From a virus: a stretch of DNA of 64,000 nt. The stretch spans positions 1 through 64,000 of the IMG/VR virus record IMGVR_UViG_3300009163_000026. One strand, given 5' to 3'. Numbering within the stretch: the stretch's first letter is position 1; each line of letters begins with the position of its first letter. Shown in pieces: positions 42,089 to 51,539 of the stretch. The position numbers were made by a program, and so were the translations under genes. The notes beneath the pieces were generated by a model that was given only the letters and a program-made list of their open reading frames with translations, ran no database searches and had not been told where the DNA came from.

Positions 42089-42322
42089 TTACCAGGAAAT
42101 CGTTCGCGAAGAACCAAGCTCATTACCGCCTTCAAACTTATAACCAGCACGCTGAAGAAATTCTTCGACGCAAGGCGAAAGACTAGTTCGCGTAATATTA
42201 ATAGAGAATTTTCCCAAAACAGCTGCGCCCCAAATATCCCCATCCAGAGCTTTAAGTTGGTTCTGACTCTCAAGTGTTGTAATCTTGTTAGCGATGTCTC
42301 TTGCTTCTTGCGCTGTAATCAT
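42089..42322 (-). CDS. Small protein of unknown function
   Basis: 77 residues from ATG 42322 (MITAQEARDIANKITTLES), typical of phage small proteins starting MTAxEAR with two short helices. Longer starts are hydrophobic and unlikely. Confidence 0.6.
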   Translation of the reverse strand: MITAQEARDIANKITTLESQNQLKALDGDIWGAAVLGKFSINITRTSLSPCVEEFLQRAGYKFEGGNELGSSRTISW

Positions 42323-42365
42323 ACTTAATATTAGTATCAAATGTAGCAGAGTCAACTGTTTAAAA

Positions 42366-42405
42366 CAAAAAAAACTCCTGTAGATTAAATCTACAGGAGT
42401 TTTTA
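42366..42405. terminator. Bidirectional terminator
   Basis: ACTCCTGTAGAT/ATCTACAGGAGT 12-bp perfect stem with A-run before and T-run after; separates the early-type genes from the AAA+/VWA operon. Confidence 0.92.
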
Positions 42406-42417
42406 CTTTAATTTTCT

Positions 42418-42840
42418 TTACATGTTATCAAAATCAATTTCTGCTACACCTTTATCCTTTACTTCAATATCTGCCATGGTTTTGCCAGCGGATGCTTTAA
42501 AAGCATCTGTCCATTGTTTACTGTTGTGATCGATCTTCACATCATCGAGGAAGTAAAAAGCTAACTTAGGATCCTCCTGATCATACTCACCTTGTTCATT
42601 AGCAAAAACAATAGCAGGTCCTGCTGCGTTATGAAGAACATCATTTTCTGTATCACTTATCTTCTTTGTATAAAACATAACAATATTTTTTGAACCATCT
42701 TTAAAATCATTTAGTCTAAGATTTTGACCTTTTTGGTTATAAAGGTGACTGGCGGAATTATTAAGATTCTCTGCATCTGCAGTACCTTCTAGGATAAGAC
42801 GAGCAATGTCGCCTAGGGATTGGATGTCTGATTTTCTCAT
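42418..42840 (-). CDS. Protein of unknown function, end of AAA+/VWA operon
   Basis: 140 residues. MRKSDIQSLGDIARLILEGT then a polar middle, VLHNAAGPAIVFAN (similar to HN/HRxxGPA modules in phage proteins), acidic C-terminus. TATAAATA lies 7 nt upstream of the ATG. Function unknown. Confidence 0.55.
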   Translation of the reverse strand: MRKSDIQSLGDIARLILEGTADAENLNNSASHLYNQKGQNLRLNDFKDGSKNIVMFYTKKISDTENDVLHNAAGPAIVFANEQGEYDQEDPKLAFYFLDDVKIDHNSKQWTDAFKASAGKTMADIEVKDKGVAEIDFDNM

Positions 42841-42847
42841 ATGTTTA

Positions 42848-42855
42848 TATTTATA
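42848..42855 (-). promoter_or_regulatory. Late promoter element TATAAATA
   Basis: 7 nt upstream of the ATG at 42840. Confidence 0.55.
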
Positions 42856-42866
42856 TAGTCTGTTTA

Positions 42867-43964
42867 TTATTTATCAAGATTAATAGCGTTAAATTCTACA
42901 TCTGATCCATTATCTAATGCCCATTTAACAAACGGTAAACTACTACTACGATCTGTTCCGCCTGTCGGTATTAAGAATACAGTTTTTACCTCTGGCAGGT
43001 AGGACTTTTTAAAGTCAGCCTCTATACAATCTGTAAGGAATATAAATCCGTGAAATCTATCCATAGGCATATCAGTATCATCAAAATCAACGCGTTCACC
43101 AGTAATTGTATCTCTAAAGCCTTTCTCAAATATGCATTTCATTGTTGTTCCCCAGTCGTTACCACCAGAGAAGCCTGTTTCTATAGTCGGTCTAATAATA
43201 TCAATCATTGCATAGGGATCTTTATTGCCTTCAGATGGAGTAAAATCGATATAATGCCAGACATTACCACTGTAAAAAATAATACGAATGACACCTAGAC
43301 TACTTCGATGTTCTTCAGCGATGCTAAAGACAGCACCCATAAACGTTTCTAGCATTGGAGGATTACCAGCAGTAATAGAACCAGAAGTATCTATACATAT
43401 AGCAAGATTACCTAAGGTAGGCTTGCCTGGAACCTTTCCTGGTACACCTGAACTTCCCTGCTCTATACGATTTAAACTAGCTCTATGACTCTTCGAGTGA
43501 TCTCGACCACCTTTTGGTTTGAATGCTCCAAGCATGCCTTGAAGAATATAGCGCCAATCTGCTTCAGGTATTTCTATATCGTCTAAAATAGTTTTAGCCT
43601 TAGCGTTTTCTCTCTGAGCTCTAACCTGTTCAGCGTGTTTATGAGCTTTACGTATAATTTCTACTTCACTTTCCTGATCTTCATTATTTCCATCATTGGG
43701 TACATCAGAACCAGGTAGACCTTCAGCTCCATCACCTTCATGCATATCATTAACGGGTATAATACCTCCTGGAGTACCTGGAGGACCTTTACCTCCTCCT
43801 GGAGTACCTGGAGGACCTTTACCTCCTCCTGGAGTACCTGGAGGACCTTTACCTCCTCCTGGAGGACCGTCGCCCGGAGTACCGCTGCCACCGCCACCGC
43901 CCCCGCTTGGTACCCCACCACCTGGACCTACAACACCTTCTATTATAAACTTAAACTTCTTCAT
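42867..43964 (-). CDS. VWA-domain protein with collagen-like N-terminus
   Basis: 365 residues. About 12-75 is Gly/Pro-rich, including three exact GGGKGPPGTP decapeptides. The C-terminal half is a von Willebrand A fold: NLAICIDTSGSITAG (about 188-202) gives the MIDAS DxSGS, then FIFLTDCIEADF gives the later Asp. It is adjacent to a HExxH protein and a MoxR AAA+ ATPase. In bacteria this trio type (MoxR, a VWA/metallopeptidase-like pair) is thought to form a metal-dependent chaperone or remodelling complex. Client unknown. Confidence 0.8.
   Translation of the reverse strand: MKKFKFIIEGVVGPGGGVPSGGGGGGSGTPGDGPPGGGKGPPGTPGGGKGPPGTPGGGKGPPGTPGGIIPVNDMHEGDGAEGLPGSDVPNDGNNEDQESEVEIIRKAHKHAEQVRAQRENAKAKTILDDIEIPEADWRYILQGMLGAFKPKGGRDHSKSHRASLNRIEQGSSGVPGKVPGKPTLGNLAICIDTSGSITAGNPPMLETFMGAVFSIAEEHRSSLGVIRIIFYSGNVWHYIDFTPSEGNKDPYAMIDIIRPTIETGFSGGNDWGTTMKCIFEKGFRDTITGERVDFDDTDMPMDRFHGFIFLTDCIEADFKKSYLPEVKTVFLIPTGGTDRSSSLPFVKWALDNGSDVEFNAINLDK
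43771..43860 (-). repeat. Three exact 30-bp tandem repeats in the VWA gene
   Basis: Units 43771-43800, 43801-43830 and 43831-43860 are identical and code GGGKGPPGTP. Exact identity implies recent expansion or active slippage. Confidence 0.95.
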
Positions 43965-43970
43965 AATTCA

Positions 43971-44867
43971 TTAATATTTAATTACCTCTATAGGTATGGG
44001 AAATACAGGGACTTGAATAACAGGTTTTGTTTCATAATCTCCGTTTGGTAAGATACTTACAACTTCTTGCCAATCAGGAGGATCAGAGCCTTTAATCATA
44101 AGCTTATCACCTACTTTAAACTTATAATCTGCAGGTGCTAATAAATTAGGGGTAAGTGTCGGATTCTCTTTCTGTATTCTTTCTATCTCACGAGCATCTT
44201 TTAACATTAGAGTATATAATCTTTCTGCAGAGCTGCCCTTCACCATATACCTCTTCCCAGTGAAGAATACCGGAAACTGTGTAAGACCATCTGCACCACA
44301 TAACATACCGTCCTCGGGCGGTTTGAGACCATATGTATGCTCTAAATGATAATTCATCTCATAATCTGTAGCGATATTCCAAAGCCGGATTGGTCGCTTG
44401 TCATGGTCAAAGAGTACTATAGCTTGTCGTCCTCGCTTACGATCAAACGTTTGATTAAAAATATGATAAACTTCATGCGCGAGAACAAACGCTATTGGAT
44501 TATTTTGGTCAAGTATTTTAAAGCCCTTGTCACTCAGTTGTACACTACCTTTACCAATCTCGAGCATAAAATCAGGGTTAATATAAAGATTACGTTTATC
44601 ATCTACGGCCATAGTAGGTACATCAAAAGTTATTTGAATACTCATTTGTCTAAGGAGAAATCCAAAGTATGGATGAGTGTTATCCATATGATCTCTGAGT
44701 GCTGCTATTAAAGATTGTACAACGGTTGGATTATAATCAGAATGTCCAGGTGTATTGCTCTCATTAATAGCTTGTTTATAACGACGGGTAATGACTTGCT
44801 TACTCGGTAATGGTCTCTTATAAAGCTCATTTATAAGAAGGTTATATTGATTATTAAACTTAAGCAT
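43971..44867 (-). CDS. Putative HExxH metallopeptidase (DUF2201-like)
   Basis: 298 residues. FVLAHEVYHIFNQTFDRK (about 127-144) contains the zinc-binding HEVYH motif, followed by WNIATDYEMNYHLE, the usual third-ligand helix of this class. The N-terminus is helical. It would be the partner of the VWA protein. Whether it is proteolytic or only structural is not shown by sequence. It follows the AAA+ gene by 3 nt. Confidence 0.8.
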   Translation of the reverse strand: MLKFNNQYNLLINELYKRPLPSKQVITRRYKQAINESNTPGHSDYNPTVVQSLIAALRDHMDNTHPYFGFLLRQMSIQITFDVPTMAVDDKRNLYINPDFMLEIGKGSVQLSDKGFKILDQNNPIAFVLAHEVYHIFNQTFDRKRGRQAIVLFDHDKRPIRLWNIATDYEMNYHLEHTYGLKPPEDGMLCGADGLTQFPVFFTGKRYMVKGSSAERLYTLMLKDAREIERIQKENPTLTPNLLAPADYKFKVGDKLMIKGSDPPDWQEVVSILPNGDYETKPVIQVPVFPIPIEVIKY

Positions 44868-44870
44868 ATA

Positions 44871-46847
44871 TTATGGATGAGTTAAAAACTTAAGACTCTG
44901 TTGAACTAAAATGTTAATTTCTTCTAATGAAGCTCCTTCTTCTTCCTCGTCTTCTGATGAAGCTCCTTCTTCTTCCTCGTTATCGTCATTAAAATGTTCG
45001 CTCAGCTTACGTTGCAGCGACGCCATAGCGTCTTTCATTTCTTGCTGGCTAAATTCAATATCTTTGCCTCTATCATCTTTGATTTTCTGTTGTTGTGCTG
45101 GAGTGAGATTCTTATCTAGAGCGAGCTTGAATAAAGGAAATAGCTCTATATCATTATGCTTAGCATTTGCAAGATAGCTATATGTTACTGCCGCAAGATC
45201 TCTAGCATTTTCCGCTATCTGTGTATTTATAATACTATAAATTCTTGAGATAGTTTTAAATTCATTATCAATATCTTTATTAAAACTAACAGGTATGCTA
45301 TCAGCAAACTCTTTATACTTTTTCTCATTACCATGAGGGTGCGGGATTGGTACCTTACCAGTAACATAATCACCTAACCCACAGTTTGTAATAAACTGTC
45401 TCATGATTGATTGAAATAGATTTTTAAGTTGACCCATACCGCTAGTCACCTGCTGCGCTGTACCACCCTTACTTTTCCCAGTAGAAGTTTTTGAAGCGTA
45501 AGTCAGCTTTTGTATAATTGAATCCCTAGCTTCAGAATCACTACTAAACTTAAAGATACCCTTAATGTTATTATTTATACTCATTATGTATTCTTTAAAT
45601 CGACTGGCCCACTTCGAGTTAATTTTAGCTTGTGTGTCTTGTATTATATCCTTTAAATATGTCTCAGCGAGTATCTTGTCTAATTCACTCTTTTTACTTT
45701 GAAGTTGCGCATTCGCACGAGCCTTCTCCGGTGTACCATCAATAAGCGTCTCATAGTTTGATGTTAATTCAGCAATTTCACCTGTTAATCGCTTATTTGC
45801 CGCATTAGTTATAAAATCTTGCGTGTATATAAATTCAGAGAGAGCAACGAAGTTTCTCGGATTCGGGGCATTATGGCCGATTGATTTTTTGTTACCTCCC
45901 TGTTTAATGAATGTGGTTTTAAATTCCTCTTCAGACTGAGCTTCTTTCATTTGCTTTAAGAATCCCATTACAAGTGGATGAATCAGAGAGTGTTCAGTAC
46001 CATCTCTCTTGGTAACTTTTACAGTATCAGCCCATTCTTTCCAGCTTTTGAAATCTATTTCAAGCCATACCGATTTAAAGCGGTCCCGTAGAGCATCTAA
46101 CATCTTCTCTACTCCTAAACCACTTTCAGGAAGATTACCAGCACCATGAACTGTCCAAGCTTCTTTGTTAGCTATTCTTCGTCCAGAGATCATTCTCTCA
46201 TCCTTATGAAGAAGTCCGTATAGAGCTGTCTGTGTACCGGTCTCAGCTTGGTTGATCTCATCTAAGAATAACATACCTGCAGCATTAGGCAAGAATAAAA
46301 CTACCATCCAGGTTTCAAATAAAGAGTCCATTGTATCTTTTTTTGTTTGAGATTTAAATGGCGTGCCTTTTAGTTCATATTTTTCGTAAGCTGTCATACG
46401 AACATCAATAAAAATATAATACTTATCGGGGTTTTCGTAAACTTCGGTAAATTTATCCTCATTTGAGCCTAATTTTACAAGCTCGATAAATTCCCTTGTG
46501 CCGTTATACCTTGATTGACAAATATGTTTAGCAGTATCAAGTATAATAGCGGATTTACCCATCCCGGGATCACCTAATACACAAATAGAATGATTAAGAT
46601 CGTTATCATAACCGTTAGAATTTTTAAAGAGATATTCTCTTAAAGAAGGTATATCCATAACGGGTAATTCCATCCCGCCTCTGATTGCTGTCTTATCAAC
46701 TGTAGATCTAAACGGTATATTTTCCATAGATGAAGGTAGTAGACCTTCATCTGAATCCTCATAGTCAAAGGGAGCCTCAGTTAGTAATGATACTCGTTGA
46801 CCTTTGTTATTTTTCTCTAAAAATTGTAAATAGTAGTCAGTTGACAT
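44871..46847 (-). CDS. MoxR-type AAA+ ATPase
   Basis: 658 residues. Walker A is CVLGDPGMGKSAIIL (about 85-99); Walker B is GMLFLDEINQAETGTQTALYGLLH (about 195-218), with the MoxR-typical DEInrA sequence; RFKSVWLEIDF is sensor-like. The long C-terminal helical half and the acidic tail (EEEEGASSEDEEEEGAS, coded by a DNA repeat) are not part of the standard domain. It probably remodels a client with the two downstream proteins. Expressed from a CATAAATA element. Confidence 0.85.
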   Translation of the reverse strand: MSTDYYLQFLEKNNKGQRVSLLTEAPFDYEDSDEGLLPSSMENIPFRSTVDKTAIRGGMELPVMDIPSLREYLFKNSNGYDNDLNHSICVLGDPGMGKSAIILDTAKHICQSRYNGTREFIELVKLGSNEDKFTEVYENPDKYYIFIDVRMTAYEKYELKGTPFKSQTKKDTMDSLFETWMVVLFLPNAAGMLFLDEINQAETGTQTALYGLLHKDERMISGRRIANKEAWTVHGAGNLPESGLGVEKMLDALRDRFKSVWLEIDFKSWKEWADTVKVTKRDGTEHSLIHPLVMGFLKQMKEAQSEEEFKTTFIKQGGNKKSIGHNAPNPRNFVALSEFIYTQDFITNAANKRLTGEIAELTSNYETLIDGTPEKARANAQLQSKKSELDKILAETYLKDIIQDTQAKINSKWASRFKEYIMSINNNIKGIFKFSSDSEARDSIIQKLTYASKTSTGKSKGGTAQQVTSGMGQLKNLFQSIMRQFITNCGLGDYVTGKVPIPHPHGNEKKYKEFADSIPVSFNKDIDNEFKTISRIYSIINTQIAENARDLAAVTYSYLANAKHNDIELFPLFKLALDKNLTPAQQQKIKDDRGKDIEFSQQEMKDAMASLQRKLSEHFNDDNEEEEGASSEDEEEEGASLEEINILVQQSLKFLTHP

Positions 46848-46855
46848 GATATATC

Positions 46856-46863
46856 TATTTATG
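46856..46863 (-). promoter_or_regulatory. Late-promoter-like CATAAATA
   Basis: 8 nt upstream of the MoxR ATG. Confidence 0.45.
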
Positions 46864-46888
46864 CCTCGTGAGTAAATACTCTATAAAC

Positions 46889-47248
46889 TTAAAGCTTAAA
46901 ACTATTCGGCTTAACACTACGGATATACTGCTCACCATATGCCTCAAGTGTTCCAGAGATAAACTGAAACTGTCTCTGTGAGAGGGAGTCAATATCTTTT
47001 AACTTCTTATAGCTTATAAGGTATTCAGCTTTAAATTTATCCTCCCTATCCTCTCTCTTATACCATTTAAGTCCATTGGCGTAAGGCTTAACCTTACCAG
47101 CAAAGTGGAAAGCTGTTAATGTAGCGTAACCACCTTTCTTTTCTGCGGCTGCTTGTATCTTAGCAGCTCCAGAAGCCCGCTTCTTTATAAATTCAAGGAA
47201 ATCATCTACTGTATCTATAATTTTTTCAAAAAGTCCAATGAATTGCAT
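46889..47248 (-). CDS. Protein of unknown function next to MoxR
   Basis: 119 residues, basic and helical, start MQFIGLFEKIIDTVDDFLEF. TATAAATA 7 nt upstream. Its short gap to the MoxR gene suggests co-expression, but I cannot assign a role. Confidence 0.6.
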   Translation of the reverse strand: MQFIGLFEKIIDTVDDFLEFIKKRASGAAKIQAAAEKKGGYATLTAFHFAGKVKPYANGLKWYKREDREDKFKAEYLISYKKLKDIDSLSQRQFQFISGTLEAYGEQYIRSVKPNSFKL

Positions 47249-47255
47249 ATAGATA

Positions 47256-47263
47256 TATTTATA
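47256..47263 (-). promoter_or_regulatory. Late promoter element TATAAATA
   Basis: 7 nt upstream of the ATG at 47248. Confidence 0.55.
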
Positions 47264-47492
47264 GGTAAGGCTGTTGATTATAATTAATACCTTCAGTTAC
47301 TCCACATGAGAACATATGAAGAATAGCTTTTTCAAGCTGCTCGATAGTAAAGAGTTTCAGTGTCATAAAGTCTCTATAGGTGTTGAACTTGAATGCATTG
47401 CCTTCTAAGCATGTATATGCTGTATTAAATGCATCCTGCGTGTTAAACTTAATGTAGAGGCCTTCGAGCGGTTGGTTGATATCAATTGTCAT
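47259..47492 (-). CDS. Small protein of unknown function
   Basis: 77 residues, start MTIDINQPLEGLYIKFNTQD; a small alpha/beta protein. Its last codons overlap the late element of the next gene. Confidence 0.6.
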   Translation of the reverse strand: MTIDINQPLEGLYIKFNTQDAFNTAYTCLEGNAFKFNTYRDFMTLKLFTIEQLEKAILHMFSCGVTEGINYNQQPYL

Positions 47493-47498
47493 ATTATG

Positions 47499-47514
47499 AT
47501 TGTAAGTAAGTTCC
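47499..47514 (-). promoter_or_regulatory. Early-type element
   Basis: GGAAC-TTACT-TACAAT; 6 nt to the ATG at 47492. Confidence 0.65.
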
Positions 47515-47541
47515 TTTGTCGTAATTATTTGTAGAGAAAAT

Positions 47542-47574
47542 AAAACGCCCGGTACTAAGTACCGGGCGTTTTAT
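47542..47574. terminator. Bidirectional terminator
   Basis: ACGCCCGGTACT/AGTACCGGGCGT stem with flanking A/T runs. Confidence 0.92.
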
Positions 47575-47594
47575 TTAGTTATGCAATCAGTATA

Positions 47595-47822
47595 TTACTT
47601 AGTAGTAATGCCATTCATCTTGAGCGCACGTGCCAGGTCGCGTGGTGCGACTCGGACCCACTCAGACGATCCACCTGTCTTAGTCTCCATCAACGCACTA
47701 TGGCCTTGGATCTCAAACTCACCATTCGGCTGCCGCAGAAAGGTAACGTTGAAGTTCTTAGGGTTCTTAGTTGCATTGCGATTTGCGAGATACTCGCTCC
47801 ATGTTTCGTTTGTTTTCTTCAT
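47595..47822 (-). CDS. Small protein of unknown function
   Basis: 75 residues, start MKKTNETWSEYLANRNATKN; beta core FNVTFLRQPNGEFEIQGHSAL. Closed by the terminator at 47542. Confidence 0.6.
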   Translation of the reverse strand: MKKTNETWSEYLANRNATKNPKNFNVTFLRQPNGEFEIQGHSALMETKTGGSSEWVRVAPRDLARALKMNGITTK

Positions 47823-47859
47823 AAATTATATTATCATTATATGATCTATCCTATACAAA

Positions 47860-48108
47860 TCAAGAGATATTCTCAGATGATTTGACCTTCTCAATCCAGC
47901 CTTCCTGGATGATCATCCAATCGTGGATGCATGCACGCTCAGCAATTAACCGCTGAGCGCATCCCTGACGGGCATCGGTTATGTGAGTACGAGACCATCG
48001 AGTGAAGAAGCGCTCCAGTACCTCCTCACGCGTAAGGCGTACCGTCCTGGTGCCGATTGGATGATCGTTCTCAGCGTATTCAGGCTCTGTGTGGCAGTAG
48101 TAAATCAT
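47860..48108 (-). CDS. Small protein of unknown function
   Basis: 82 residues; RTVRLTREEVLERFFTRWSR then a Cys-containing helical region (ARQGCAQRLIAERACIHDW). Possibly DNA-binding by charge; unproven. Confidence 0.6.
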   Translation of the reverse strand: MIYYCHTEPEYAENDHPIGTRTVRLTREEVLERFFTRWSRTHITDARQGCAQRLIAERACIHDWMIIQEGWIEKVKSSENIS

Positions 48109-48114
48109 ATTATT

Positions 48115-48130
48115 ATTATATTAGAGTTCC
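48115..48130 (-). promoter_or_regulatory. Early-type element
   Basis: GGAAC-TCTAA-TATAAT; 6 nt to the ATG at 48108. Confidence 0.7.
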
Positions 48131-48131
48131 C

Positions 48132-48305
48132 TTAATAGCATTCACTATCTGTCATTCCTTTTAATGAGATTGACTTACGCTTACGATATGTTGGTGACCG
48201 CAGGTAGATATTCTCACGCTCCACTGGCTTGAAGATGACTGACGAGACGTCTTTATGCTTCAGCAGTGAGATTGGATCTGGCTTAATAACTTGTTTTACA
48301 AACAT
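48132..48305 (-). CDS. 57-residue basic protein
   Basis: MFVKQVIKPDPISLLKHKDV, then a basic segment YRKRKSISLKG. Start and stop both sit inside early-type elements, which supports the gene. Confidence 0.6.
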   Translation of the reverse strand: MFVKQVIKPDPISLLKHKDVSSVIFKPVERENIYLRSPTYRKRKSISLKGMTDSECY

Positions 48306-48310
48306 ACTTT

Positions 48311-48326
48311 ATTATATTGAAGTTCC
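48311..48326 (-). promoter_or_regulatory. Early-type element
   Basis: GGAAC-TTCAA-TATAAT; 5 nt to the ATG at 48305. Directly downstream of the dnaK terminator. Confidence 0.65.
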
Positions 48327-48361
48327 CAAAAAACCCCTACCTGGAAAACCAAGTAGGGGTA
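48326..48361 (-). terminator. dnaK terminator
   Basis: ACCCCTAC/GTAGGGGT stem followed on the minus strand by a T6 run. Confidence 0.88.
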
Positions 48362-48377
48362 AGTTAGTACTTACTTG

Positions 48378-50246
48378 TTATGCGGCAGTTTCCTCAACCA
48401 CTTCAGCATCGAACACACCATCTTTATCAGCTTGTGATTCATCTACTGGCTTAGGCATTGCTTGCGCTAATTGCATAAGCAATGCTTCAAGTTCACCTTG
48501 AGCAGCCTTAAGCGCATCAATATCTTCACCAGCTAAAGCTAGGTTACAAGCAGCAATCTTTTCTGTTACTGTCTCTTTAAGCTCACTCGGGATATTCTCT
48601 CCCAGCTCTCTTACCTGACCTTCAACATTAAACACAAGTGAACTACACTGATTGCGTTGATCGATCATATCTACGCGCAGCTTATCAGCATCAGCGTGCA
48701 GCTCTGCGTCAGCTTTTGCCTGCTCAATCTCTTCTTTTGATAGTCCAGACGATCCTTCAATTGAAATTTTCTGCTCCTTGCCGGACTGCTTATCTTTAGC
48801 AGACACATGCAGGATACCGTTTGCATCAATATCGAAGGTTACTTCAATTTGAGGTTCACCTCTACGCGCAGGTGCAATACCGTCTAGTTTAAATTGACCT
48901 AGTAATTTATTATCACTAAACATCTTACGCTCACCTTGACAGATTTGAATATCTACAGCGGGCTGATTATCAGCTGCTGTAGAGAACGTTTGACTTTTCT
49001 TAGCAGGTATAGTTGTATTACGTTCGATAATGTTAGTAGCGATGCCGCCCATTGTTTCAATTGAGAGTGAGAGAGGAGTAACATCAAGTAGTAGTACATC
49101 TGTTACATCTCCTGCTAACACACCGCCTTGAATAGCAGCACCTAACGCAACAACCTCATCAGGATTAACACCTTGGTTTGGTGCTTTACCTGCTAATGCA
49201 GCAGCGGTTTCAACAACCTTAGGCATACGCGTCATACCCCCTACCAAGACAAGTTCTACAGCACCTTTAATACCACCATCCTTTAAACATTCTTTAACAG
49301 GCTTTTTAGTGCGAGTAAACAATGAGTCAGTTAGCTGTTCGAGCTGTGATCTCGTCATTGTGAGGGAGATATGCTTAGGACCTGTAGCATCAGCCGTAAC
49401 AAACGGAATTGAAATATCATAAGTCTGTGCTGATGATAGAGCAATCTTAGCCTTCTCAGACTCCTCTTTGATTCGTTGCAACGCGTCGGGCTGATTAGAT
49501 AGATCAATGCCTTGATCCTTCTTAAACTCTCCTACAATCCATTCAATTAAAGCATTATCCCAATCATCGCCACCTAGTGAGGTATCACCGTTTGTAGATA
49601 GAACTTCAAATACTCCATCACCGATTTCGAGTACTGAGATGTCGAAGGTACCGCCACCTAAGTCATAGACAGCGATCTTACCGTCTGCCTTCTTATCTAA
49701 ACCGTAAGCCAAAGCAGCTGCAGTTGGTTCGTTAATGATACGTAACACTTCAAGACCGGCAATTTCTCCCGCTGCTTTAGTAGCGCTGCGTTGTGAATCA
49801 TTAAAGTAAGCTGGTACAGTGATGACTGCTTTAGTAATTTTCTCTCCGATCTTTGCTTCTGCATCTGCTTTTAGTTTACTTAGAAGCATTGCAGCAATTT
49901 CTTGTGGTGAGTATACTTTCTTTTGACCTTCAACTTCAACTTCAATATGTGCATCACCGTTAGCTGCTTCTACGATAGTATAAGGTACGCGCTTATCAGC
50001 GTCCTTAAGCTCGGAGAATTTGCGACCAATAAGTCGCTTTGCAGAGCTAATTGTATTTTTTGGATTGGTTACTGCTTGACGCTTAGCGGCTTGGCCTACA
50101 AGGCGTTCACCGTTCTTAGCGAACGCTACTACTGATGGAGTAGTGCGTGCGCCTTCTGCGTTTTCAAGAATGTTCGCATCTTTACCATCCATGATGGCCA
50201 TGCACGAGTTAGTAGTTCCTAGGTCGATTCCTAATATTTTTGACAT
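48378..50246 (-). CDS. dnaK: DnaK (Hsp70) chaperone
   Basis: 622 residues, full length (E. coli 638). The N-terminal [16 protein letters not shown], then [32 protein letters not shown] and the substrate domain ([32 protein letters not shown]) are all intact; the C-terminal tail is short and acidic ([12 protein letters not shown]). It is a foldase with ATP-driven substrate cycling, to be driven by the phage DnaJ at 24916. No GrpE is seen in this window, so nucleotide exchange may use the host protein. Codon use is less AT-rich than neighbours, consistent with high expression or more recent acquisition. Confidence 0.96.
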   Translation of the reverse strand: MSKILGIDLGTTNSCMAIMDGKDANILENAEGARTTPSVVAFAKNGERLVGQAAKRQAVTNPKNTISSAKRLIGRKFSELKDADKRVPYTIVEAANGDAHIEVEVEGQKKVYSPQEIAAMLLSKLKADAEAKIGEKITKAVITVPAYFNDSQRSATKAAGEIAGLEVLRIINEPTAAALAYGLDKKADGKIAVYDLGGGTFDISVLEIGDGVFEVLSTNGDTSLGGDDWDNALIEWIVGEFKKDQGIDLSNQPDALQRIKEESEKAKIALSSAQTYDISIPFVTADATGPKHISLTMTRSQLEQLTDSLFTRTKKPVKECLKDGGIKGAVELVLVGGMTRMPKVVETAAALAGKAPNQGVNPDEVVALGAAIQGGVLAGDVTDVLLLDVTPLSLSIETMGGIATNIIERNTTIPAKKSQTFSTAADNQPAVDIQICQGERKMFSDNKLLGQFKLDGIAPARRGEPQIEVTFDIDANGILHVSAKDKQSGKEQKISIEGSSGLSKEEIEQAKADAELHADADKLRVDMIDQRNQCSSLVFNVEGQVRELGENIPSELKETVTEKIAACNLALAGEDIDALKAAQGELEALLMQLAQAMPKPVDESQADKDGVFDAEVVEETAA

Positions 50247-50330
50247 ATATACGAATTTATATTATCAAATGTATTTTTCAACTATTTTTAATAAGAAAAT
50301 CTAAGTACTATTGTTTTTTATAGTCGTATT

Positions 50331-51539
50331 TTAAGGAAGACTTCTAATCATCGCTCCCTCGAAGAATCCGGTTACCGTAACATTATTACTTGCTATGACC
50401 CAAATTTGCATTTTATCTCCCGCTGTACATGAAAGAATAGTTTGACAAGTGCTTCTAACTGTAGCCGCGCCCATTTGATTTCCTTCTATCATACTAACTC
50501 CATTTTGCTTAATCCTTGGATTTATGTTGGCGACTCCGGCGACGCTATTGTAAATCGTTGATAGAAATAAATAGTATCCCGTTATAGGTATTGTATACTC
50601 ACCGGCTGAAACTCCACTATTTGTATCATACATCACCGTAAAGTTTGTAAGTCTTTCATCAATATTCCCATTAGGCACAATGGTTGTTGTCGTCGTGGGT
50701 ACAATTGTAACCTTAAACAATGGTCCTTGACCAACGACGTTAGGGGCGAGTTTAACTTGAGTAATAGCTTGGTTGTTAATCCTATCAGTTGTAACAGCGC
50801 TTAAGGCTATTCTATCGGTTGTTACCGCAGTTAAAGCAAGCTTAGCTGTTGTGATCGCCTTATTGTTAATTACCTCGGTCGTCACTGCACTTAATGAGAT
50901 TTTGTCTGTTGTTATTGTAAGCCCAGCAAGTGCATCATTAAGTATGTTTGGAGCTAGTTTTGCTAGCGTGACAGATTGGTTGTTAATCCTGTCAGTTGTA
51001 ACAGCGCTTAAGGCTATCTTATCAGTTGTGATAGCGGTTAGAGCTATTCTATCAGTTGTAATAGCGCTTAAAGCTATCTTATCAGTTGTAATAGCTTTAT
51101 TGTTAATTACTGCGGTTGTTACTGCACTTAAAGCAATCTTCTCTGTTGTAACAGCCTGACTGTAAATCTTTGGTGTTATGACAGAGTCTACAGCAAGCTT
51201 ATCTGAATTAACAGCTTGATTTACAATTTTTACTGTTGTAACAGAATCAACAGCGAGCTTATCCGCTGTAACAGCGAGGTTGTTAATTCTATTAGTTGTG
51301 ACAGCACTTAAAGCAATTTTCTCTGTTGTTATAGCACTTAAAGCAATTTTCTCTGTTGTAATCTGTGATTCTGCAACTGCAGGAATTTGAGATATAATAG
51401 ATGCAGCAAAATTCGCTATTGTTATTTTTTTATTAGTACCACTTGTAGACATAGTTGTATCTGCAATGTCAACTAGTTGTAATACGTCTGTAGCTCTTAG
51501 GTTAGTTGCTGCTGTTAGTGACGTGATTTTGCGTGCCAT
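50331..51539 (-). CDS. Tail fibre with ALSAVTT-type repeats and C1q-like tip
   Basis: 402 residues from ATG 51539 (MARKITSLTAATNL); upstream in-frame extension to 51599 is rejected as the start context is worse. N-terminal TSLTAATNLRATDVLQLVDI is a common phage fibre-attachment start. About 55-265 holds around 20 short repeats of AxTTDKIALSAVTTxxINN, forming a triple-stranded rod. The last 125 residues (GEYTIPITGYYLFLSTIYN, AGDKMQIWVIASNN) look like a C1q/TNF-like receptor-binding tip. Confidence 0.8.
   Translation of the reverse strand: MARKITSLTAATNLRATDVLQLVDIADTTMSTSGTNKKITIANFAASIISQIPAVAESQITTEKIALSAITTEKIALSAVTTNRINNLAVTADKLAVDSVTTVKIVNQAVNSDKLAVDSVITPKIYSQAVTTEKIALSAVTTAVINNKAITTDKIALSAITTDRIALTAITTDKIALSAVTTDRINNQSVTLAKLAPNILNDALAGLTITTDKISLSAVTTEVINNKAITTAKLALTAVTTDRIALSAVTTDRINNQAITQVKLAPNVVGQGPLFKVTIVPTTTTTIVPNGNIDERLTNFTVMYDTNSGVSAGEYTIPITGYYLFLSTIYNSVAGVANINPRIKQNGVSMIEGNQMGAATVRSTCQTILSCTAGDKMQIWVIASNNVTVTGFFEGAMIRSLP

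Noticed and set aside
43696-43974. Pro/Gly-rich plus-strand ORF over the VWA gene
   Set aside because: It arises from the antisense of the 30-bp repeats; collagen-like look is an artefact.
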